Source: an uncultured Mucilaginibacter sp. (GTDB taxonomy: Bacteria; Bacteroidota; Bacteroidia; Sphingobacteriales; Sphingobacteriaceae). From it: a stretch of DNA of 19,713 nt. Below are positions 14,700-19,713 of this stretch, piece by piece. Under the pieces are notes generated by a model. The model saw only the letters and a program-made list of their open reading frames with translations, had not been told where the DNA came from and ran no database searches. Position numbers and translations under genes: made by a program. The first letter of the stretch is position 1, and every line of letters starts with the position of its first letter. The DNA is taken from positions 1 to 19,713 of the forward strand of contig NZ_CAMLOV010000106.1 in NCBI RefSeq assembly GCF_946481715.1. The letters run 5' to 3'.

Positions 14700-15686
14700 T
14701 TACATCGCCCCTTCTATCAGTTCGCTATAAAACTCCGGCACGCTCATGCCTGCCGCACGCACCTGCTGTGGTATTAAACTGGCGGATGATTGCCCTGGTG
14801 TGGTATTGATCTCGATAAAATAAAAATCCTGTGTACCTTCCAGCAGTATAAAATCTACACGTACCATACCTCGGCAGTTAAGGCGCATATAAACCTGGGT
14901 TACTATCTCCCCTATCTCGCGCACCTTTTCGGCGGGCAGATCTGCGGGGGTAATTTCCTCGGTAAAACCGGGGCTGTATTTGGCCTCGTAATCAAAAAAC
15001 TCTTTGGTGGTTATCAGTTCGGTAGCTGGCAGTACGGTTATTTTACCTTTGAGTCGGGCAAGGCCAATACTAAACTCGCGGCCTTTTATAAATTCTTCTA
15101 CCAATATCTGGCTGTCTTCGTGGAAAGCCTTATCAAGTGCGTCCTGTAAGCCGCCTACATTATGTACCTTGCTCATGCCCACGCTGCTGCCTCCGTTATT
15201 GGGCTTAATAAACAACGGGAACTTTAACGCCGATGCAATAGTGGCGGTATCGTGCATATCGCGCTGGTGCAATTGCATGGATTTTGCGGTGTGCAACCCG
15301 TGTATACCCTGCACAATAGCCTTAGTATAAGCCTTGTTCATGGTAATGGCAGATGTGGTAGCATCGCAGGTATTGTATGGGATGCCCAGCATATCAAAAT
15401 AGCCTTGTAGTTTGCCATCTTCGCCCGGTGTGCCATGTACGGTAATGAAGGCGAAATCAAACTTCACCTTTTGGCTGTTTAGCGTAACGCTAAAATCGTT
15501 TTTATCAACCGCAACCTTTTCGCTTCCGTTTTCATAAACCCAGCTATCGCGGTTAATAAGGATAGTATAGATATTGTATTTGCCGAGCGTGTTGAGGTTT
15601 GCGGCAATGTTTTTGGCGCTGTTGAGCGATACTTCATACTCGCCGGAAAATCCCCCGGCCAAAAGGGCTACGTTGATGCTTTTCAT
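14700..15686 (-). CDS. ddl: D-alanine--D-alanine ligase
   Basis: 328 residues from the ATG at 15684-15686, which gives the family N-terminus 'KSINVALLAGGFSGEYEVSL' (residues 2-21). The frame stays open to an upstream ATG at 15788, but those 34 codons run through the promoter and a repeat and are not family-like. The enzyme joins two D-Ala with ATP to make the peptidoglycan dipeptide. Seen features: HG at 84-85, the ATP-grasp loop KPNNGGSSVG (161-170), Mg-binding D278, E292 and N294, and SASLIP (301-306). HD-CoaD follows 40 nt downstream. The divergent PASTA gene and the MltG operon make this a cell-wall neighbourhood. Confidence 0.96.
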   Translation of the reverse strand: MKSINVALLAGGFSGEYEVSLNSAKNIAANLNTLGKYNIYTILINRDSWVYENGSEKVAVDKNDFSVTLNSQKVKFDFAFITVHGTPGEDGKLQGYFDMLGIPYNTCDATTSAITMNKAYTKAIVQGIHGLHTAKSMQLHQRDMHDTATIASALKFPLFIKPNNGGSSVGMSKVHNVGGLQDALDKAFHEDSQILVEEFIKGREFSIGLARLKGKITVLPATELITTKEFFDYEAKYSPGFTEEITPADLPAEKVREIGEIVTQVYMRLNCRGMVRVDFILLEGTQDFYFIEINTTPGQSSASLIPQQVRAAGMSVPEFYSELIEGAM

Positions 15687-15692
15687 GATAGC

Positions 15693-15721
15693 CAAAGATA
15701 GTTTTTTTTGGTAGTTAGCAA
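15693..15721 (-). promoter_or_regulatory. Promoter for ddl, predicting an almost leaderless transcript
   Basis: Minus-strand TTG (15721-15719) is followed by an 18-nt spacer and TATCTTTG (15700-15693), an exact -7 element. Only six bases separate the element from the ATG, so transcription would begin at or next to the start codon. Confidence 0.65.
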
Positions 15722-15734
15722 GTACTAAAACGCG

Positions 15735-15828
15735 CCATTGCGAGGCACAAAGCAATCCCTGCACAGGAAAAGCAACCTTACAAAGCATCTCTTCAACGGG
15801 AGATTGCTTCGTACATCGTATGACAATG
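15735..15828. repeat. Imperfect inverted-repeat element (MITE-like) between ddl and the PASTA gene
   Basis: The left arm (15735-15758) begins CCATTGCGAGG and contains AAGCAATCC; the right arm (15801-15828) in reverse complement begins CATTGTCATACG and contains GAAGCAATCTC. The arrangement 'CATTGCGAGG...GAAGCAATC' with an inverted partner is a pattern I recall from intergenic repeats of related genomes. No transposase lies inside. Confidence 0.6.
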
Positions 15829-15847
15829 ATATCTTTTTACATTGTCA
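15821..15847. repeat. Small inverted repeat
   Basis: TGACAATG (15821-15828) and CATTGTCA (15840-15847) are exact reverse complements separated by 11 nt. It overlaps the right end of the larger element and lies 40 nt upstream of the PASTA promoter box. Confidence 0.6.
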
Positions 15848-15886
15848 AATCCGAAATCGAAAATTCGAAATCCGAAATTTTTACCC

Positions 15887-15894
15887 TATGTTTG
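15887..15894 (+). promoter_or_regulatory. Candidate -7 element for the PASTA-mltG operon
   Basis: TATGTTTG matches TAnnTTTG exactly. It contains an in-frame ATG (15888), and the predicted start of transcription lies after that ATG, which favours the ATG at 15918 as the real start. No clear -33 TTTG is seen. Confidence 0.45.
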
Positions 15895-15917
15895 AGTTTA
15901 ATATTGCAAGCACAGGC

Positions 15918-16709
15918 ATGAGTAAATTGGGGGCTTATTTAAAATCGAGGCAATTCAGGAATACGGTATTATTAGTGATTTCAACCGTGATCGGTATAGT
16001 GCTTATAGCCTTCTTCAGCCTCGGTTACTACACCCGCCACGGTAGCGGCATTCCCGTTCCGCGCTTAAAGGGGCTCGAGGTGGATAAAGCCATGGCCGCC
16101 CTTAAAGAACAGGGCTTTAACTATAAAATAGATTCGGTTTACGTACCCGACCAGGAACCCGGAACAATTGTGGAGCAGGACCCGGATGCCGGCACTAACG
16201 TAAAGGAAGGCCGTACTATATACCTTACCATGGTTACCCAACAGGCACCAAACGTAGCCCTGCCCGATCTGATAACCGAGCAAAGCATTTACCGCGAGGC
16301 AGTTGCCACCCTATCTAACTACGGGTTGAAGGTTGGCGACACCCTATATCGCAGCGACATAGCCCGCGACAGGGTTTTAGAGGTTAAATTTAACGGACAG
16401 GTTATCAAACCGGGCACTAAGTTGCCTAAAGGCTCTAAACTAGACCTGGTATTGGGCAACGGCGAGGGCGCCAGCGAGGTAGACATCCCCGAACTGATAA
16501 ACCTGGACCTGGATGCCGCCAAGTTCTCCATCAGAGGCGCGGGCCTAACGGTTGGTACGATAACTTATGAAGGCTCCATAACCGATTCGACCAATGTAAT
16601 CGTTGTAGGGCAATCTCCTATGAAGTCCGATTCGCTTAGCCAAACCAGCATTGGAACCCGTATTAACCTTACTGTTAAACAAGGGGAAAAAACCAATGAA
16701 CCAAATTGA
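15918..16709 (+). CDS. Membrane-anchored protein with three PASTA domains
   Basis: 263 residues from the ATG at 15918 (MSKLGAYLKS). Upstream in-frame starts at 15738 and 15888 are rejected: the first runs through repeat DNA, the second lies within a promoter box. A single membrane helix spans about 14-38, with the rest outside the membrane. Three PASTA domains follow: 45-106, 114-180 and 188-254 ('AMAALKEQGFNYKIDSVYVP' is typical of the first). PASTA modules bind muropeptides, beta-lactams or lipid II in Ser/Thr kinases and PBPs; here no kinase or transpeptidase domain is attached. The end overlaps the rhodanese gene by 14 nt, and ddl lies divergently upstream. Confidence 0.9.
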   Translation: MSKLGAYLKSRQFRNTVLLVISTVIGIVLIAFFSLGYYTRHGSGIPVPRLKGLEVDKAMAALKEQGFNYKIDSVYVPDQEPGTIVEQDPDAGTNVKEGRTIYLTMVTQQAPNVALPDLITEQSIYREAVATLSNYGLKVGDTLYRSDIARDRVLEVKFNGQVIKPGTKLPKGSKLDLVLGNGEGASEVDIPELINLDLDAAKFSIRGAGLTVGTITYEGSITDSTNVIVVGQSPMKSDSLSQTSIGTRINLTVKQGEKTNEPN

Positions 16710-17001
16710 TGCCGCTACCCTGCAGCAGCGTTTACAAAATGGCGAAAATTTAAACCTGCTTGACGTACGGGAGGATTTTGAATATCGAACGTACAACATT
16801 GGCGGTCAAAACATCCCTGTGACCAAGCTCGCAGGCAACATCAGCCAGCTTAATTACAACAAAACCGATGAGATAATCGTTATTTGTACCGCAGGTATCC
16901 GCAGCGATAACGCACAGCGTATTTTAAGCGGATTAGGCTATCAAAACACGCTGAATTTAAAAGGCGGATTGATAGCTTTGCATAAATTAAACATAAAGTA
17001 A
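16696..17001 (+). CDS. Single-domain rhodanese-like protein
   Basis: 101 residues from the ATG at 16696, the start that gives the usual N-terminus; an earlier in-frame ATG at 16651 lies deep in the PASTA gene. One rhodanese domain: 'LNLLDVREDFEY' near 19-30 and the active-site loop CTAGIRS at 64-70, with C64 as the sulfur carrier. Such proteins move sulfane sulfur from thiosulfate or persulfides to acceptors such as thiolation enzymes. It overlaps the PASTA gene by 14 nt and precedes mltG by 27 nt, so it is within the operon, though its link to wall building is unclear. No signal peptide. Confidence 0.92.
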   Translation: MNQIDAATLQQRLQNGENLNLLDVREDFEYRTYNIGGQNIPVTKLAGNISQLNYNKTDEIIVICTAGIRSDNAQRILSGLGYQNTLNLKGGLIALHKLNIK

Positions 17002-17028
17002 AACACATCTCCCCAACATACAATCCCT

Positions 17029-18084
17029 ATGTCAGACCAAAAAAAGCCCTCGGGCGGGACGTTTAAAAAATTCATCATAGCACTGGTAGTTATCATCATC
17101 CTGTCGCTCGCGGGTACCGGTATATTTTACTACCTGCGATACTTTGGCCCCAACGTAAGTGATAAGCAGGATTATTTGTACATCCGCACCGGCTCTACTT
17201 TTAACGATGTTTATAGCACCATTATTAAAGACGGCATTGTAAAAGATACCACCACTTTTATGTGGGCCGCCCATAACATGAACTACCCAAGCCGTGTTAA
17301 GCCAGGCAAGTACCGTTTAACGCCGGGTATGAGTAACCGCAGCCTTATTAATATGCTAAAGGCCGGCAACCAGGAGCCTGTGAAACTCGCCATACACAAC
17401 ATAAGGCTTAAAGAGCAGTTTGCAGGATTCCTGGCCAAAAAGCTGGAGCCCGATTCGGTGGCAATGCTTCGATTGCTTGATTCTACAGCTTTTGTAGAAA
17501 AATATGGCTTTACTACCGAGAATGTTTACACTATGTTCATCCCCAATTCGTACGAATTTTATTGGAACACCACGCCCGAGAAATTCTTCGAAAGGATGTA
17601 CGCAAACTACCGGAAATTCTGGACGCCCGAACGCAAAGCAAAAGCTGCGGCCATTAACCTTACACAGCAGCAGGTATCCATTTTGGCTGCCATTGTAGAT
17701 GCCGAAGCACTGCATGACGATGATATGCCTGCCGTGGCCGGGCTGTACCTTAACCGCCTTAAAAAAGGCATGAAACTGGAAACCGACCCAACCGTGATTT
17801 TCGCTGTGGGAGATTTTACCATAAAACGTGTGCTCAGGAAGGATTTGATGAAGGATTCGCCCTACAACACCTATATGTATGCCGGCCTGCCACCGGGGCC
17901 TATTATGATGCCATCAGTAAATGCCATCAACTCGGTATTGGATTATCAACATAACGATTACCTGTACATGTGTGCCAAGGAAGACTTTTCGGGCTACCAC
18001 AACTTTGCCAACAATGAGGCACAGCACAGGATAAATGCGCGCAAATTTCAGGATGCATTAAACCAAAGGCACATTTACCGCTAA
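17029..18084 (+). CDS. mltG: Endolytic murein transglycosylase MltG
   Basis: 351 residues. One membrane helix near 12-34 anchors the enzyme, with a LysM-like subdomain just after it ('YIRTGSTFNDVYSTIIKDGI'). The YceG/MltG catalytic domain is C-terminal: 'AAIVDAEALHDDDMPAVAGL' contains the catalytic Glu at residue 226, followed by 'YLNRLKKGMKLETDPTVIFA', then 'SPYNTYMYAGLPPGPIMMPS' and 'GYHNF'. MltG cleaves nascent glycan strands and so sets their length, near the elongation machinery. The stop TAA shares its last A with the ATG of the next gene, giving 1-nt overlap and likely coupling. Confidence 0.96.
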   Translation: MSDQKKPSGGTFKKFIIALVVIIILSLAGTGIFYYLRYFGPNVSDKQDYLYIRTGSTFNDVYSTIIKDGIVKDTTTFMWAAHNMNYPSRVKPGKYRLTPGMSNRSLINMLKAGNQEPVKLAIHNIRLKEQFAGFLAKKLEPDSVAMLRLLDSTAFVEKYGFTTENVYTMFIPNSYEFYWNTTPEKFFERMYANYRKFWTPERKAKAAAINLTQQQVSILAAIVDAEALHDDDMPAVAGLYLNRLKKGMKLETDPTVIFAVGDFTIKRVLRKDLMKDSPYNTYMYAGLPPGPIMMPSVNAINSVLDYQHNDYLYMCAKEDFSGYHNFANNEAQHRINARKFQDALNQRHIYR

Positions 18085-18491
18085 TGTTTCGGCATGCAAC
18101 AAAAATAAGGGTACGCTACGGCGAAACCGACCAGATGGGCTATATGTACTATGGCAACTATGCCGAATTTTTTGAAGTGGGCCGTGTAGAAATGCTGCGC
18201 AGCCTTGGCTTAACCTACAGCGGCATGGAAGCATCGGGCATTATGATGCCGGTATTAGAATTGCATAGCAAATACCTTAAACCCGCCCGGTACGACGAAG
18301 AGATAACCGTAAACGTATCGATGGCCAAAATGCCCGGCGTGAAGATCCACTTTAAATACGACCTGTTTAACGAAAAGCAGGAACTGATACACGTGGGCGA
18401 AACGCTACTGGCTTTTATCAACATGAATACAAATCGTCCCTGCCTGGCACCGCAAGAATTTATTGACAAATTAAAGCCTTTTTTTGAGTAA
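18084..18491 (+). CDS. YbgC-like acyl-CoA thioesterase
   Basis: 135 residues, a single hotdog domain. The signature 'RYGETDQMGYMYYGNYAEFF' (11-30) is that of YbgC/4-hydroxybenzoyl-CoA thioesterases, with D16 as the catalytic Asp and Y22-N25 nearby. Substrate is likely a short-chain or aromatic acyl-CoA but cannot be read here. Its ATG uses the last A of the mltG stop codon, and YihY follows 11 nt later, so it is clearly in the operon. In Proteobacteria ybgC sits in the tol-pal locus, so an envelope link is a fair guess. It shares fold but little sequence with the thioesterase at 11186. Confidence 0.92.
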   Translation: MFRHATKIRVRYGETDQMGYMYYGNYAEFFEVGRVEMLRSLGLTYSGMEASGIMMPVLELHSKYLKPARYDEEITVNVSMAKMPGVKIHFKYDLFNEKQELIHVGETLLAFINMNTNRPCLAPQEFIDKLKPFFE

Positions 18492-18502
18492 TTTTAGCCA
18501 TA

Positions 18503-19483
18503 ATGAAATGGGCGCACCGCTTTTTAAGCCGTTTTAAATTTTACCACTACGTAACCGACTGGGCAAAATCCGTTTACATCCCCGGTTTCAGGCCGTTACC
18601 GCTTTACACTGTAGTGGTTTTCTTTATCGAAGAAATTCAAAAGACATCGCTTACTAACCGCGCGGCCGCCCTTGCCTATAATTTTATGCTGGCATTGTTC
18701 CCGGCCATTATATTTTTGTTTACGCTGATAGCTTATATACCGGTAAGCCATTTCCAGGATGATCTGCTGAGTGTTTTCGCACAGATAATGCCTAAAAACG
18801 CCTACGATGCATTTAAAACAACCATTGAAGATATCATCAAGAACCAAAATGGCAAGTTGCTTTCTATAGGTTTTATAACTGCCCTCTACTTCGCCACCAA
18901 CGGCGTTAGTAACCTGATGCAGGCGTTTAACAAATCATCGTTGATCTTAGAGACCCGTACCTGGGTAAAAAGGCGTGCTATAGCGCTCCTGCTTACTGTG
19001 GTTATCAGCGTTGCGTTGCTCGTTGCCATAGTAATCATGATAGCCGGGCAGACTGTTATAGGATTTATAAAGCACAAACTGCATAGCGATTCGGATTTTT
19101 GGTTTTACCTCATTGCGCTGTCGCGCTGGATAATTATACTGGCTATCTTTTTTGTCAGCATTTGCATATTATACCGTTACGGCCCATCAAATAAACGCAA
19201 GTGGAAATTCATTAACCCGGGGTCGATATTGGCTACTTCGCTTGCCGTATTAAGCTCTGTTGGCTTTACGTATTACACCAACAACTTCTCATCCTACAAT
19301 AAAGTTTATGGTTCCATAGGTACCCTTATTGTGGTAATGATATACCTGTACCTAAACTCTCTTATTTTGCTCATCGGGTTCGAGTTAAATGCCAGTGTGG
19401 ACCTTTCCAAGCGCAATATCCGGATAGTAAAACCACGCTATAACAGCTTTCGCAGCCCAAAAACAGAGGCAAAACACAAATAA
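18503..19483 (+). CDS. YihY/BrkB-family inner-membrane protein
   Basis: 326 residues with about six membrane helices, for example 'YNFMLALFPAIIFLFTLIAY', 'AIALLLTVVISVALLVAIVI', 'FYLIALSRWIIILAIFFVSI' and 'YGSIGTLIVVMIYLYLNSLI'. The family signature 'TNRAAALAYNFMLALFP' and the later 'YGPSNKRKWKFINPGSILAT' are present. The family was once labelled RNase BN in error; its function is unsettled, with suggestions of transport. A basic C-terminal tail (from about 'RNIRIVKPRY') faces the cytosol. Last gene of the PASTA-rhodanese-mltG-thioesterase operon. Confidence 0.92.
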   Translation: MKWAHRFLSRFKFYHYVTDWAKSVYIPGFRPLPLYTVVVFFIEEIQKTSLTNRAAALAYNFMLALFPAIIFLFTLIAYIPVSHFQDDLLSVFAQIMPKNAYDAFKTTIEDIIKNQNGKLLSIGFITALYFATNGVSNLMQAFNKSSLILETRTWVKRRAIALLLTVVISVALLVAIVIMIAGQTVIGFIKHKLHSDSDFWFYLIALSRWIIILAIFFVSICILYRYGPSNKRKWKFINPGSILATSLAVLSSVGFTYYTNNFSSYNKVYGSIGTLIVVMIYLYLNSLILLIGFELNASVDLSKRNIRIVKPRYNSFRSPKTEAKHK

Positions 19484-19535
19484 GCCTTTGCCCTACAGTA
19501 GTTTACAAGTAATTTAAAAAAAGTTAACATCAGGC

Positions 19536-19565
19536 TTGGCAATTCGCCCCGGATTTGTACTTTTG
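19536..19565 (+). promoter_or_regulatory. Promoter for the tRNA-Ser gene
   Basis: TTG (19536-19538), a 19-nt spacer, then TACTTTTG (19558-19565): a full Bacteroidota-type promoter. The tRNA begins 6 nt downstream. Confidence 0.8.
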
Positions 19566-19570
19566 TCCCC

Positions 19571-19655
19571 GGAGAGTTGGCAGAGTGGTCGATTGCGGCA
19601 GTCTTGAAAACTGTTGACTGTAACAGGTCCTGGGGTTCGAATCCCTAACTCTCCG
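19571..19655 (+). tRNA. tRNA-Ser (UGA anticodon)
   Basis: The acceptor stem GGAGAGT pairs with ACTCTCC at 19648-19654, followed by discriminator G. The anticodon loop CTTGAAA carries TGA, between stem arms GCAGT and ACTGT. A long variable arm follows, as expected for Ser, then the T-arm with GGTTCGAATCC. The CCA end is not encoded. Reads UCA (and likely UCG-type wobble) codons. Confidence 0.97.
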
Positions 19656-19677
19656 CAATTTATATATCAAACGATTC

Positions 19678-19713
19678 AAAAACGCCTTAAATGCATCATT
19701 TAAGGCGTTTTTT
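19678..19713 (+). terminator. Rho-independent terminator after tRNA-Ser
   Basis: AACGCCTTAAAT (19681-19692) pairs perfectly with ATTTAAGGCGTT (19698-19709) around a 5-nt loop, then a T run to the window edge. Confidence 0.92.

Noticed and set aside
15687..15788. Upstream in-frame extension of ddl by 34 codons
   Set aside because: It runs through the ddl promoter and into a repeat element; the encoded residues are not family-like and the conserved Ddl N-terminus begins at 15686.
15738..15887. Upstream extension of the PASTA gene by 50 or more codons
   Set aside because: The stretch is repeat DNA and lacks protein character; the conserved start MSKLGAYLK lies at 15918.
16651..16695. Earlier ATG for the rhodanese gene
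   Set aside because: It would add 15 residues coded inside the PASTA gene that do not belong to the rhodanese fold; the ATG at 16696 is the natural start.

Overview
This window looks like chromosomal DNA of a Bacteroidota member of the Sphingobacteriaceae, most like Mucilaginibacter or Pedobacter (inferred from protein style, not from a search). Reasons: protein families typical of that group, few purine-rich ribosome sites, and several promoters of the Bacteroidota form TTG-N18..20-TAnnTTTG, clearest before rpsO, ddl and the tRNA gene. Most of the window is housekeeping. I see no transposase, integrase, phage gene, CRISPR array or rRNA.

Layout. 1-3086 (+): the end of an uncertain gene, a LysM/double-psi barrel protein, uridine kinase (overlapping it by 8 nt) and an arginase-family enzyme with an unusual metal site. 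3073-4814 (-): a secreted erythromycin-esterase-like protein, preceded by a perfect 26-bp palindrome and lying between an intact 89-residue gene and a truncated copy of that gene. 4927-7674 (-): pnp and rpsO with promoters and terminators. 7675-8813: repeat-rich intergenic DNA around one orphan 144-codon gene. 8814-11596: an S41 peptidase and a divergent thioesterase, separated by a nested inverted repeat. 11690-13684: a small unknown protein, a secreted PD40 beta-propeller protein and a divergent Lrp/AsnC regulator. 13706-15686 (-): D-alanine--D-alanine ligase followed by a fusion of an HD hydrolase with a CoaD-like nucleotidyltransferase. 15918-19483 (+): a tight operon of PASTA protein, rhodanese, MltG, YbgC-like thioesterase and YihY/BrkB. 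19571-19655: tRNA-Ser(UGA) with promoter and terminator.

How it fits together. The right third is centred on the cell envelope: Ddl makes the D-Ala-D-Ala dipeptide, the PASTA protein could bind peptidoglycan or its precursors, MltG sets glycan strand length, and YihY is an inner-membrane protein. The LysM protein on the left may also bind peptidoglycan. rpsO-pnp is the classic translation/RNA decay pair.

No clearly new system is visible. The best leads are the esterase cassette between duplicated sequences, the HD-CoaD fusion, the His-to-Cys change in the arginase metal site, and several palindromic elements in regulatory positions.
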